Notes under the pieces: model-generated
Told to the model about the DNA's origin: nothing
Databases searched by the model: none
Seen by the model: the letters and a program-made list of their open reading frames with translations, nothing else
NCBI GenBank assembly: GCA_963797765.1
Contig: CAWCQU010000003.1
Location: 1,674,001 to 1,738,000, forward strand
DNA length: 64,000 nt
Direction: 5' to 3'
Origin: JBGPTK01 sp963797765
Lineage (GTDB): Bacteria; Acidobacteriota; Terriglobia; Acidiferrales; UBA7541
Shown here: positions 26,195-35,287 of the stretch, one piece after another
Layout of the letters: the number at the start of each line of letters is the position of its first letter
How positions within the stretch are numbered: the first letter of the stretch is position 1
Position numbers and translations under genes: made by a program

Positions 26195-27197
26195 CCTTCG
26201 CGAACTGTGTCTCCCCATCTTTCTTGCATTCATTTGCATCGGACTTCTTCCCGGCTTTGGCGCGCGGGCCCAATCGCAACAGCCGCTGCCGCCGGTGCCG
26301 CCTCCGCCCGAGCAAGCAGCGCCGAAGCCCCCATCAGGCGATCAAGGCTATAAAATCCGCCGCGACGTTGAGTTGGTGGTGCTCCATGCCACCGTGCTGG
26401 ACGACAAAGGCAATTTCGTTCCGGACCTGAAGCCGGAGAATTTCCGCGTATTCGAGGATAAGGCCGAACAGAAGATTTCGCTCTTCAAGCGCGAAGATTT
26501 GCCCGTGACCATGGGGTTGGTGATCGACAACAGCGGCAGCATGCGTTCCAAGCGCTCCCGGGTGAACGCAGCCGCTCTAACCTTTGTGCAAACCAGCAAC
26601 CCGAAAGATCAAATCTTCGTCGTGAATTTCAATGACGAGTATTACCTCGACCTGGACCGCGATTTCACCGACGATCCCCGCGAATTGAAAGACGCCCTGG
26701 AACGGATCGATTCGCGCGGAAGCACAGCCCTTTATGACGCGCTGATCGGCTCTCTCGATCACCTGCGAAAGGGCGCTCGCGACAAAAAAGTTCTGCTGGT
26801 AATCACCGACGGTGAAGACAACGCCAGCCGCAAGGATTTGGGTTACACCACCCAGGCAGTGCAGCAATCCAACGCGATTATTTATGCCGTTGGATTATTT
26901 TCGGATGATTCGCACCAGGAAGTGAAGCGAGGGACCAAGGCCTTGAAGGTGATCACCGAAGCCACCGGCGGCCAATCTTATTTCCCGAAAAATGTGGAGG
27001 AAGTCGAGTCCATCTGCACCCAGATTGCCCACGATATCCGCAACCAATACACCATCGCGTATTACCCATCCAACGCCAAGCGCGATGGAACCTTCCGCGC
27101 CGTCCAGGTGCAGGTGACGCCACCGCGCGGCCGCGGAAAGATGACCGTGCGCACGCGCACCGGCTACTACGCCCAGAAAGAATCCGGCGCGCAATAA
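26169..27197 (+). CDS. Exported VWA-domain protein, acidobacterial type (copy 2)
   Basis: About 342 residues from ATG 26169, overlapping the stop of copy 1 by 26 nt. Signal peptide (FLAFICIGLLPGFGARAQ), Pro-rich linker, beta domain (VELVVLHATVLDDKGNFVPDLKPENFRVFEDKAE-type segment), then VWA with LVIDNSGSMRSKRSR and LLVITDGEDNASR, ending NQYTIAYYPSNAKRDGTFR. The layout is the same as copy 1 but sequences have clearly diverged, so this is an old tandem duplication. A start at ATG 26178 is also possible. Confidence 0.82.
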   Translation: MATMPRGISLRELCLPIFLAFICIGLLPGFGARAQSQQPLPPVPPPPEQAAPKPPSGDQGYKIRRDVELVVLHATVLDDKGNFVPDLKPENFRVFEDKAEQKISLFKREDLPVTMGLVIDNSGSMRSKRSRVNAAALTFVQTSNPKDQIFVVNFNDEYYLDLDRDFTDDPRELKDALERIDSRGSTALYDALIGSLDHLRKGARDKKVLLVITDGEDNASRKDLGYTTQAVQQSNAIIYAVGLFSDDSHQEVKRGTKALKVITEATGGQSYFPKNVEEVESICTQIAHDIRNQYTIAYYPSNAKRDGTFRAVQVQVTPPRGRGKMTVRTRTGYYAQKESGAQ

Positions 27198-27260
27198 ATC
27201 AATTCACAATTTAAAAAGGACTGTGAGCGAGCAAACGCTTTCCGCCGCGAAAATTCCAGC

Positions 27261-28453
27261 TCAGATGGCCCGGAGCTGAGATAGAAAGCTCGTGCCGTGA
27301 AGGATTGTTCCGCCGAAATTTTCGGCGATAGTCTGGCCCATATCGGCAAGAGTTTCGCGGATTCCGATGTTGACTCCGGAATTTGAGCCGGGGCAATAAG
27401 CGAGAATGGGAACGTACTCGCGGGAGTGGTCGGTGGTTGGCGCGACGGGATCAGGATCGCAGCCGTGGTCGGCGGTAATCAACAGCAGGTCGCTGGGCAG
27501 GAGCGCGTCGCAGAATGGTCTCAGCAGCTTATCGAATTCTTCCAGCGAGCGCGCGAAACCTTCCACGTCCTTGCGATGGCCATAAAGCATGTCGAAATCC
27601 ACCAGATTGGCAAAAATAAGGCCATTCTGTTGTTTCGCCAGGGCAACGGTGAGTTTTTCCATTCCATCCGCGTTGTTTTTAGTGGTGACGTAATTGTCCA
27701 CTCCGCGCCCGTTATAAATGTCATGAATTTTTCCAACGCCGAAAACCGGCACATGACGATCGGCAAGCACGTCCAGCAGCATCGGCTTCGGCGGTTCCAC
27801 TGCGTAATCGTGGCGGCGCTCGGTGCGCCGGAAATTTCCGGGCGTGCCGGTAAAAGGCCGGGCAATCACGCGGCCAACGCGGTTCGGGCCGTCGAGCATT
27901 TTTCGCGCGATCTCGCACATGCGGTACAGCTCGGGGACTGGGATCACGTCTTCGTGGGCGGCGATTTGGAAGACGCTGTCGCCGGAGGTATAGACAATCG
28001 GAAACCCGTGCGCACGTGTTCTTCGCCCAATTCCTTCAGAATCTCCGTGCCGGAAGCGGGATAATTGCCGATCGTTTTTCGCCCGATCGCTTTCTCAAAT
28101 TGCTCCATCAGGTCGCGCGGAAATCCCTGCTTGTAGACGGGAAAAGCTTGATCGAGCCAGATGCCGGCCATTTCCCAGTGCCCGGTGGTGGTGTCTTTTC
28201 CCGGAGAATGCGTGGCGCCTTTGCCGTAGCTGGCGGCTGGATGAGCGGCGGGATTCAGGTGATCGAGTGGCGCGATATTGGCCAGTCCCAGCCGCACCAG
28301 GTTCGGCAACGCCAGCGGACGAGAACGCGCAATGTGCCCCAGGGTGTTGCGGCCCACATCGCCATAATCGGCGGCGTCTGGCAATTCGCCAATGCCCACG
28401 CTATCGAGCACGATCCAGATCACGCGCTCAAATTTTGGTTTCTGTTCAGACAC
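27261..28453 (-). CDS. deoB: Phosphopentomutase DeoB, with an apparent one-base frameshift
   Basis: The N-terminal frame (28453 downwards) carries RVIWIVLDSVGIGELPDA with the metal-binding Asp and GKDTTTGHWEMAG with the phosphoacceptor Thr. It is lost after EHVRTGF into a 14-residue dead end stopping at 27944. The other frame continues FPIVYTSGDSVFQIAAHEDV, FANLVDFDMLYGHRKDVEGF and LLITADHGCDPD to 27261. The break falls at GGGTTT (28002-28007). The span is 1193 nt, one base short of a multiple of three. Restored length (about 397 residues) is normal. DeoB interconverts pentose 1- and 5-phosphates. Confidence 0.88.
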
Positions 28454-28592
28454 TTCCGCTTCCCCCGCATCAATTTACCACAGCGCGCGCCTCAATTGTC
28501 CTGGCGCGGCGGCGGCAATGAGCGAAGACTCTTCTTCGGGCAAATAGCCGCCGCTGTTCACGGATGCACTTTCGTCCGCAGGGAATAGCGAT

Positions 28593-28621
28593 TTGCCCGC
28601 CGCGCGGCCGAACCGTATAAT
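28593..28621 (+). promoter_or_regulatory. Promoter of uvrA
   Basis: TTGCCC (28593-28598), 17-nt spacer, TATAAT (28616-28621). The start would be near 28628, only about 12 nt before the GTG at 28640. A dyad GTGAG-TTTAGG-CTCAC (28623-28638) overlaps the predicted start site and could be an operator. Confidence 0.5.
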
Positions 28622-28639
28622 TGTGAGTTTAGGCTCACT

Positions 28640-31636
28640 GTGTCGGAAGCATCTGAAGGGGCTCACTTGGCCGAAACGAAAAGCGCGCCCACGAATTTGG
28701 ATTTGGAACACATTCGTGTGCGCGGGGCGCGCGTTCACAATCTGAAGAATCTCGACCTGGATATTCCTCACAACGCCATCACCGTTGTCACCGGAGTATC
28801 CGGCTCCGGGAAATCGAGCCTCGCGTTCGATACGCTGTATGCTGAAGGACAGCGTCGTTACATCGAATCCCTCTCGGCCTACGCTCGCCAATTTCTGGAA
28901 CGCATCGAAAAGCCCGAGGTGGACGAGATTACCGGAATCGCCCCGGCCATCGCCATTCGCCAGAAAAACACCACCCGGAATCCACGCTCCACCGTGGCTA
29001 CTGCCACGGAGATTTACGATTATCTGCGCCTGCTTTACGCCCGCGTGGGACGAACTTTTTGTGTCCGTTGCGGGAACGAAGTGCGCAAAGACACCATGGA
29101 CGAGATCGCTGACCGCGTTCTGGCGCTTTCGGAGGGCCGGCGCTTCTATGTGCTCTTCCAGTTGCGGTTGGCGGAGGATGCGGCTACTCACGGCACGCGC
29201 GTTCGGAAATTGCCGCGGCCGAAACCGGAAGTTGTGCAGCAAGCGCTCACTGAACTACAAAAGCGGGGATTCAACCGGTTATATCAGGATAGCCGCGTAT
29301 TTGAATTCTCTTCGCCGGAGAATTTGCTCGAGGTGGATTTTGCGAAGCCGGTATACGTGCTGGTGGATCGGCTTGCGCTGTCGCCTGATATCCGTTCGCG
29401 GCTGATGGATTCGATCGAAATTTGCTACCGGGAGGGAAAAGGCGAAGCCATTCTCGAATTCGTTCCGGAAGCTCCTGGCGATCAGGCCGAGCGAATGATG
29501 TTTAACGAGCGCTTCGAGTGCAAAACTTGCCGCCTAGTGTACCAGGAACCCGAGCCCCGTTTATTTTCCTTCAATAATCCCTATGGCGCGTGCCCGCGCT
29601 GCCAGGGATTCGGCAACACCATCGATTTCGATATCGATCGCGTGATTCCGGACAAAGGAAAATCGCTGGCAGAGGGCGCCGTCGATCCGTGGACCAAGCC
29701 TCGCTACCGCGCGGTGTTGCAGGATTTGAGGCGCTACGCCAAGGAGGCAGGCATTCCTCTCGATGTCCCCTTTCGCGAACTTTCGGCGGCGCAGAGGGAG
29801 AAAATTGAAGAGGGCGATCCGGCCCTGGATTTTGCCGGGGTAAAAGGATTTTTCAACTGGCTCGAGCGGAAAAAGTACAAGCTGCACGTTCGAGTCTTTC
29901 TGAGCCGCTATCGCGGCTATGCCGTGTGTCCCGAGTGTCACGGCACCCGGCTGCGGACGGAAGCGCGCGCGGTGAAGATTCAAGGAAAGGCAATCACCGA
30001 AGCTTGCCAGTTGACGATCACGGAAGCGCGGGCGTTCTTCGAAAGCCTGGCGTTGTCCCCGGCGGAAACGAAGATCGCGGATAAAATACTCGAGGAAGTA
30101 CAACAGCGGCTGCGATTCCTCGACGAGGTGGGACTGGATTACCTTACGCTCGACCGGCTCACCTCCACCCTCGCGGGAGGCGAGGCGCAACGAATTCAGT
30201 TAGCCACTTCGCTCGGCTCTCACCTGGTGGGCGCGATGTACGTGCTTGATGAGCCTTCGATCGGCCTGCACCCGCGCGATACAGGCCGCTTGATCGAAAT
30301 TCTAAAATCGCTGCGCGACCTGGGGAATACGCTGATCGTAGTGGAACACGACGCGGATACGATCCTGGCGGCGGATTACATTCTCGATCTCGGCCCCGGC
30401 GCAGGCGAACATGGCGGCAAGCTGACGTTTGCGGGAACCCGCGACCAGTTGCTCGCGGACACCCGTTCGCTTACCGCGCGATATTTGAACGGCGAATTGC
30501 GCATTCCGGTTCCCGCGGTGCGCCGCAAGCCGCAAGGGAAAATGCTCCGGCTAATCGGCGCGCGCAGCCACAATCTGAAAAACATCGACGTGATGGTTCC
30601 GTTGGGGATGCTCACGGTGGTCACTGGCGTTTCGGGCTCGGGCAAATCGACTCTGGTTCACGACGTGATTTACAAAACGCTGCAGGCCAAGCGCACCGGA
30701 GGAAACTGGAAAGAGCTTTGCGACCGGATTGAAGGCGACGCTTCGATCACCGAAATCGAAATGGTGGACCAGTCTCCCATCGGGCGCACGCCGAGATCCA
30801 ATCCCGCTACGTATCTAAAGGCATTCGACGCAATTCGGGAAGTTTTTGCTTCCACACCGGCCGCCAAAAAGCGCGGCCTCACTGCCGGCCACTTCTCCTT
30901 CAATATTCCGGGCGGGCGATGCGAGGCTTGCCAGGGAGACGGTACCGTCACCGTGGAAATGCAGTTTCTCGCCGACGTGGAACTGGTCTGCGAGGAGTGC
31001 CGCGGCACTCGCTACAAGAGCAGCGTGCTCGACGTGCGGTTCCGGGAGAAAAATATTCACGATGTGCTGCAAATGACCGTACGGGAATCCCTCAGCTTTT
31101 TCGCAGGCTCGCACAAAGTGATTTCGAAGCTCAGGATTCTCGAGGAAGTCGGCCTGGGGTACTTGCGGCTCGGCCAATCCGCCACCACACTTTCGGGTGG
31201 CGAGGCACAACGCTTGAAACTTGCGGCGCATCTTACCAGGCAAGCGAACTCCGGCATTCTCTATATTTTTGACGAGCCGACGACCGGATTGCATTTTGAC
31301 GATATTCAGAAACTGCTAACCGCTTTCCGGAAACTGATCGAACACGGAGCATCGGTGCTGATCATCGAACACAATCTCGACGTGATCAAATCAGCGGACT
31401 GGGTAATCGATCTCGGCCCGGAAGGCGGTACGGGCGGCGGACGCGTTGTAGCCGCGGGAACGCCGGAACAGGTGGCGCGCAATTCTCAATCGCACACGGG
31501 AAAATTCCTGGCTCGAGTGCTGAACAACAATCGCAATCACGCGGCCAATCAAGATAAAAATAATTCGGCGAACCAGGGCTCGAATTCAGGCGGCAGTCCC
31601 AAAAGCACGGAGGCGCGCAAGCCGGTTATGTCATGA
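28640..31636 (+). CDS. uvrA: Excinuclease ABC subunit A
   Basis: A 998-residue damage-sensing ATPase of nucleotide excision repair. There are two ABC modules: Walker A GVSGSGKSSLAFDTLYAEG near residue 52 and GVSGSGKSTLVHDV near 660, with signatures LAGGEAQRIQLA and LSGGEAQRLKLA. Three Cys-rich zinc motifs are visible (CKTCRLVY...ACPRCQGFG; VCPECHGTR; RCEACQGDGT...VCEECRGTRY). It starts at GTG with no obvious Shine-Dalgarno, and the tail is Asn/Ser-rich beyond the conserved part. A TPR gene overlaps its stop by 4 nt. Confidence 0.97.
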   Translation: MSEASEGAHLAETKSAPTNLDLEHIRVRGARVHNLKNLDLDIPHNAITVVTGVSGSGKSSLAFDTLYAEGQRRYIESLSAYARQFLERIEKPEVDEITGIAPAIAIRQKNTTRNPRSTVATATEIYDYLRLLYARVGRTFCVRCGNEVRKDTMDEIADRVLALSEGRRFYVLFQLRLAEDAATHGTRVRKLPRPKPEVVQQALTELQKRGFNRLYQDSRVFEFSSPENLLEVDFAKPVYVLVDRLALSPDIRSRLMDSIEICYREGKGEAILEFVPEAPGDQAERMMFNERFECKTCRLVYQEPEPRLFSFNNPYGACPRCQGFGNTIDFDIDRVIPDKGKSLAEGAVDPWTKPRYRAVLQDLRRYAKEAGIPLDVPFRELSAAQREKIEEGDPALDFAGVKGFFNWLERKKYKLHVRVFLSRYRGYAVCPECHGTRLRTEARAVKIQGKAITEACQLTITEARAFFESLALSPAETKIADKILEEVQQRLRFLDEVGLDYLTLDRLTSTLAGGEAQRIQLATSLGSHLVGAMYVLDEPSIGLHPRDTGRLIEILKSLRDLGNTLIVVEHDADTILAADYILDLGPGAGEHGGKLTFAGTRDQLLADTRSLTARYLNGELRIPVPAVRRKPQGKMLRLIGARSHNLKNIDVMVPLGMLTVVTGVSGSGKSTLVHDVIYKTLQAKRTGGNWKELCDRIEGDASITEIEMVDQSPIGRTPRSNPATYLKAFDAIREVFASTPAAKKRGLTAGHFSFNIPGGRCEACQGDGTVTVEMQFLADVELVCEECRGTRYKSSVLDVRFREKNIHDVLQMTVRESLSFFAGSHKVISKLRILEEVGLGYLRLGQSATTLSGGEAQRLKLAAHLTRQANSGILYIFDEPTTGLHFDDIQKLLTAFRKLIEHGASVLIIEHNLDVIKSADWVIDLGPEGGTGGGRVVAAGTPEQVARNSQSHTGKFLARVLNNNRNHAANQDKNNSANQGSNSGGSPKSTEARKPVMS

Positions 31637-32967
31637 ACTCGTTTTACCATTTCCCGCCGCGAAAACATTTTTCGTCCATTCCGTGGCTATTCCCTGCCCT
31701 GTTCTTCTTTTTCGGCTCCGCGTTACCTGTCTCCGCGCAAGCGCCCCGGGTGCAGCATTTCTCGAATCCGGATAAAGAGCTTCTCGATCAGGGCCAAAAG
31801 GCCATGGACCGGCAAGACTACGCCGCTGCCGCCGATATCTATCGCCGATTTGTTGCCGATCAGCCCAATGAGGCCTACGGCCATTTCCAGTTGGGATACG
31901 CATTCACGGCATTGAGCCGCCACGATGAGGCTGCGGCGGAATACCGAAAAGCCGCGGAACTCGACCCGAAAATGGCCGCGGCACATATGGACCTGGGGCT
32001 TGAATTAGTGGAGAAAGATCCCGCAGCGGCGGTCGAGCCCTTTCGAAAGGCAGCGGATTTGATGCCGAGCGAGGCACGGCCAAGATTCCTGCTGGGCTGG
32101 GCGCTCGAACTATCGGGTCAAGCGGCCCCTGCCATCGCGCAATACCAGCAAGCGGAGAAATTAGACGCGAAGAATTTCGATATCCATTTCGCGCTGGGAC
32201 GGGTTCTGCTCGCATCCCACCGGCCAACCGACGCGGAGGCCGAATTCCGGCAAGCGATGGAATTGAAGCCGGATTCCCGGCAAAGCGAGCTGGGCCTTTC
32301 GGAAAGCCTGATCGCGCAGAAGAAATTGGAACTGGCCGCGGACGAATTGAGCGCCTACTTGAAATTGCAGCCGCAGGATTCCGATACGCGAATCCAACGC
32401 GCAAAGGTGCTGGCCGATTTATCGAAATTCGATCAGGCGCTGTCGGAACTCGATGAAGCCGAGAAAACCAAGCCGCCAACTCTGGCCTCGCTGATCCTGC
32501 GCGCCCAACTCTGCCTGGAACTGAAGAAATATCCGGAAGCCGGCGTGGCGCTGCAGAAAGCGATCGCTCTATCGCCCAAGGATGCCGATCTTCACGATCG
32601 CCTGGCCCACGCACTGATGGAACAGCATCAATACCCGCCGGCGGCGAAGGAATTCGGAATTGCCTACCAGTTGGATCCGCGTCTCACGTCCGCATTGCGC
32701 AATTGGATTTCCGCCCAATTCCTGGCGCAAAACTATGCCGCCGCGCTTGCTGGCCTCGACTTGCTGGAAAAGCACGAGCCACCGACGGATGGAACCACGT
32801 TCGTCCGGGCGGTCTGCTACGATAAACTAGGCAAATTGCCTGAGGCTCTGGACGCCTACCAAAAGTTTCTGGCTCTTCACCCGGGAACGAATGACGATCA
32901 ATATTTTGAGGCGGCAGCCCGGGCGCGCAGTTTGACGAAATTGCTGAGGGAGAAGGGGAAGAAATAA
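31633..32967 (+). CDS. Exported tetratricopeptide-repeat protein
   Basis: A 444-residue protein with a signal peptide (LFPALFFFFGSALPVSAQA) and about ten TPR units from residue 50 on (for example DYAAAADIYRRFVADQPNEA, HDEAAAEYRKAAELDPKMAA, YPEAGVALQKAIALSPKDAD). TPRs mediate protein contacts in the periplasm. It starts in an ATGA overlap with uvrA and is followed by two small exported proteins, which suggests a shared transcript; the link to DNA repair is probably only positional. Confidence 0.85.
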   Translation: MNSFYHFPPRKHFSSIPWLFPALFFFFGSALPVSAQAPRVQHFSNPDKELLDQGQKAMDRQDYAAAADIYRRFVADQPNEAYGHFQLGYAFTALSRHDEAAAEYRKAAELDPKMAAAHMDLGLELVEKDPAAAVEPFRKAADLMPSEARPRFLLGWALELSGQAAPAIAQYQQAEKLDAKNFDIHFALGRVLLASHRPTDAEAEFRQAMELKPDSRQSELGLSESLIAQKKLELAADELSAYLKLQPQDSDTRIQRAKVLADLSKFDQALSELDEAEKTKPPTLASLILRAQLCLELKKYPEAGVALQKAIALSPKDADLHDRLAHALMEQHQYPPAAKEFGIAYQLDPRLTSALRNWISAQFLAQNYAAALAGLDLLEKHEPPTDGTTFVRAVCYDKLGKLPEALDAYQKFLALHPGTNDDQYFEAAARARSLTKLLREKGKK

Positions 32968-33474
32968 GTGGGATCGATCGGAAGATGGCCGTGGTCTTGG
33001 ACGCCTGTCCTGGGCTTGGCTCTACTCCTGTTCCCGGCTCTTCCGCAAGGCCGGCTCGCGGATTTTCGCTCGCAATTCGATCGCGAGAGCGATCCCGTCC
33101 GTAAAGCCAAATTGATGCCCAAGCTCGAAAGCGCGGAGTTTGCCGAATTGCGCAAACTGATGGACGGCGGCGATTATCCGAATGCGCTGGTGATGCTGGG
33201 GGATATTCGCGATCAGATTCGCAGCACCGCCAAGGGGCTCGACCAGAAGGTTGATGACCCCGAAAAAAAACCGGCGGGTTTCAAGGAATTACAGATTGCC
33301 GTACGTGAAGCAGTGCGCGACGTCAACGATGTGCTCTTCTCGATTCCGGAGGATTGGCAAAGACCATTCCACGATATTCATCAGGAGTTGGAGCAAATCA
33401 ACAAACATCTCATCCTGGAACTTTTCCCTCGCCAGCCAGGACATGCATCTAAGGATCAGAAACCCAAGGCGTAG
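32968..33474 (+). CDS. Small exported helical protein, function unknown
   Basis: A 168-residue protein starting at GTG immediately after the TPR stop. The N-terminus is hydrophobic (WTPVLGLALLLFPALPQG), followed by mostly helical charged sequence (LRKLMDGGDYPNALVMLGDIRDQI, WQRPFHDIHQELEQINKHL). No known domain recognised. The context is a TPR protein and another helical exported protein of similar size. Confidence 0.68.
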   Translation: MGSIGRWPWSWTPVLGLALLLFPALPQGRLADFRSQFDRESDPVRKAKLMPKLESAEFAELRKLMDGGDYPNALVMLGDIRDQIRSTAKGLDQKVDDPEKKPAGFKELQIAVREAVRDVNDVLFSIPEDWQRPFHDIHQELEQINKHLILELFPRQPGHASKDQKPKA

Positions 33475-33483
33475 GAGTTGGCC

Positions 33484-34020
33484 ATGCGCAGACGTTCTTT
33501 GATTTCAGTTTTCCTGCTTGCCGTGTTTTTGGGCGGATTCACTCCGGCCGGCACTCCGCCGGCCCACGCGCAACTCAAGAAGGATTACCTCAGTGAACTC
33601 GAAAGCGACAAAATTCGTGACGCGGAAACGCCCAACGAACGCATCCGTTTGTTCCTTTCGTTCGCGCTGGACCGCCTGAAGAAATTTCAATATGAGTTAG
33701 CTCGCACCGAGCCTGAAGCGCATCGTGCGGACATGCTGAATAAGCTGTTGAGCGATTATTCGAGCTGCCTGGACGATGCAGCCGATTTGCTCACAGTGGG
33801 TGTGGAGCGGCAACAAGACATTCGCGCCGGGATCAAGGAAATGCAGGCTAGGGTGAAGGATTATCAGGAGATCCTCGACAAAATCCAGAAAGACGCCGTG
33901 GAAATCGATACCTACAAAGATTCGCTTCAGGACGCCTTTGAAAGTACAAAAGATGCTCAAGCCGACGCGGAGAAGGCTGCCAAGAAAAACGCCCCTGCCC
34001 CGTCGCGGAAGAAACCGTGA
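33484..34020 (+). CDS. Small exported coiled-coil protein, function unknown
   Basis: About 178 residues from ATG 33484, selected because AGGAG (33473-33477) is 6 nt upstream; a TTG at 33478 lies inside that spacer. Signal peptide (LISVFLLAVFLGGFTPAG) is followed by long amphipathic helices (ERIRLFLSFALDRLKKFQYELA; VKDYQEILDKIQKDAVEI) and a Lys/Ala-rich tail. No family recognised. It overlaps the SprT-like gene in a GTGA, so the two are translationally coupled. Confidence 0.68.
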   Translation: MRRRSLISVFLLAVFLGGFTPAGTPPAHAQLKKDYLSELESDKIRDAETPNERIRLFLSFALDRLKKFQYELARTEPEAHRADMLNKLLSDYSSCLDDAADLLTVGVERQQDIRAGIKEMQARVKDYQEILDKIQKDAVEIDTYKDSLQDAFESTKDAQADAEKAAKKNAPAPSRKKP

Positions 34021-34733
34021 ACCGTTCGACTTCGGCTGCTACCGTGGTTCCGGGCGGCGCGCAAATCTTTCACCGCTTATATACCCGGCTGGGTTGCCAC
34101 GGGCGGCCGCCGCATTTTGTGGTGATGTTCTATCCCTACGCTGACCTCACACACACGATCCGGCTGCGCCAAGAGACCGCTTATGTCCGTTTGTCGGATT
34201 TATTGCGCGACGCGCCGATGGCCGTACTGGAAGCGGCCGCCGGAATTTTGCTGGCGCGAATCTACCGCCGCAAGGCGCCACAGGAACTGATCGACCGGCA
34301 CAAGAATTTCTGTTACGCGCGCGCCACGCGAAATCGCTTGATCGAGGTCCGGCGCCGCCGTGCCCGGCGAGTGAAAGGAACCGCCCAGGGGAAGTGCCAC
34401 GACCTGGCGCCGCTTTTCCGGCAATTGAATCATCGCTATTTTCGCGACGGCTTGCCGCTGCCGCAACTTGGCTGGAGTTCGCGCGGCTGGCGCTCGCAAC
34501 TCGGCTGCTTCGATCCCGCGCTCAATCAGATCGTTCTGAACCGGGATTTGGATCGCGCGGGAGTGCCGGAATTCGTGGTTGCTTATGTTCTGTATCACGA
34601 GATGCTGCACTTGAAGCATCCCCTGCGATTCGCGCGCTGCCGCCTGGAATCGCACTCAGCCAAATTCCGGCGGGAAGAAAAGCGCTTCGTGGATTACCCG
34701 CGGGCGATTCGTTTTCTGGAAAACTTTGTCTGA
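34017..34733 (+). CDS. SprT-like/M48-like zinc metallopeptidase domain protein
   Basis: A 238-residue protein starting at GTG in a GTGA overlap. The C-terminal half has LFRQLNHRYFRDGLPLPQLGW, a strand motif IVLNRDLD and the zinc-peptidase helix VLYHEMLHLKHP (HExxH at 194-198), then a His-containing SHSAKFRREEKRF. This arrangement is SprT/WSS1-like. The N-terminal 110 residues are helical and basic (RRRRARRVKG). No signal peptide, so probably cytoplasmic. The substrate is unknown; SprT relatives include DNA-protein crosslink proteases. Confidence 0.72.
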   Translation: MNRSTSAATVVPGGAQIFHRLYTRLGCHGRPPHFVVMFYPYADLTHTIRLRQETAYVRLSDLLRDAPMAVLEAAAGILLARIYRRKAPQELIDRHKNFCYARATRNRLIEVRRRRARRVKGTAQGKCHDLAPLFRQLNHRYFRDGLPLPQLGWSSRGWRSQLGCFDPALNQIVLNRDLDRAGVPEFVVAYVLYHEMLHLKHPLRFARCRLESHSAKFRREEKRFVDYPRAIRFLENFV

Positions 34734-35195
34734 TCAGTGGGCGCCGGAGGCGTTTTCTTTTTCCAGATCGTGCGAAAGTTTGTCGATGCGCTTGCGCACT
34801 TTCGCCGCGTCCGGAGCCTTTGGCAGGATTTGTAGATATTCCTTGTAATATTTCAGGGCGTCGGCCTTTTCGTCTTTCTTTTCGTAGGCCTCGCCCAGCA
34901 GCAGCCGCGGGCGCGCAAAATCCTTTTTCAGGTGGATGGCCTCGAGGAATCGATCGATGGCCGCGTCGACATCGCCCTTTTTCATGTAGAACTCGCCCAC
35001 ATCCACCGCCTTCTGCGCATGATAAGGATCGAAAACCTCGTCCGCGGGGCGCGGTTGCGGGGGTGGCGGAGCAGGCTGTTTGGGTAAAGTCTCCGGAGCT
35101 TGTGCGCGTACAGGCGCGGCAACTGCCCCCAAAAGCGGAGCAATGCAGAACGATGCCGCCAGGCACAGAATTGTTCCTCGAACCAATCCCCTCAA
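34734..35195 (-). CDS. Exported TPR-repeat protein
   Basis: About 153 residues if started at the TTG at 35195, preceded by AGAGGAG at 5-nt spacing, which places a proper signal peptide (TILCLAASFCIAPLLGAVAAP) at the N-terminus. ATG codons at 35234 and 35324 lack a Shine-Dalgarno. After a Pro-rich linker come about three TPR units (DVGEFYMKKGDVDAAIDRFL, RLLLGEAYEKKDEKADALKYY). Convergent with the SprT-like gene and divergent from uvrC. Confidence 0.72.
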   Translation of the reverse strand: MRGLVRGTILCLAASFCIAPLLGAVAAPVRAQAPETLPKQPAPPPPQPRPADEVFDPYHAQKAVDVGEFYMKKGDVDAAIDRFLEAIHLKKDFARPRLLLGEAYEKKDEKADALKYYKEYLQILPKAPDAAKVRKRIDKLSHDLEKENASGAH

Positions 35196-35287
35196 TTGTG
35201 CTCCTCTGCGCCGTTCGACGTCGTTTGCTATCATGGAGGCTGTCTGGCTCTGGCGGCAACCCGCCATTGGTATTGTAGCGCGCTCGA

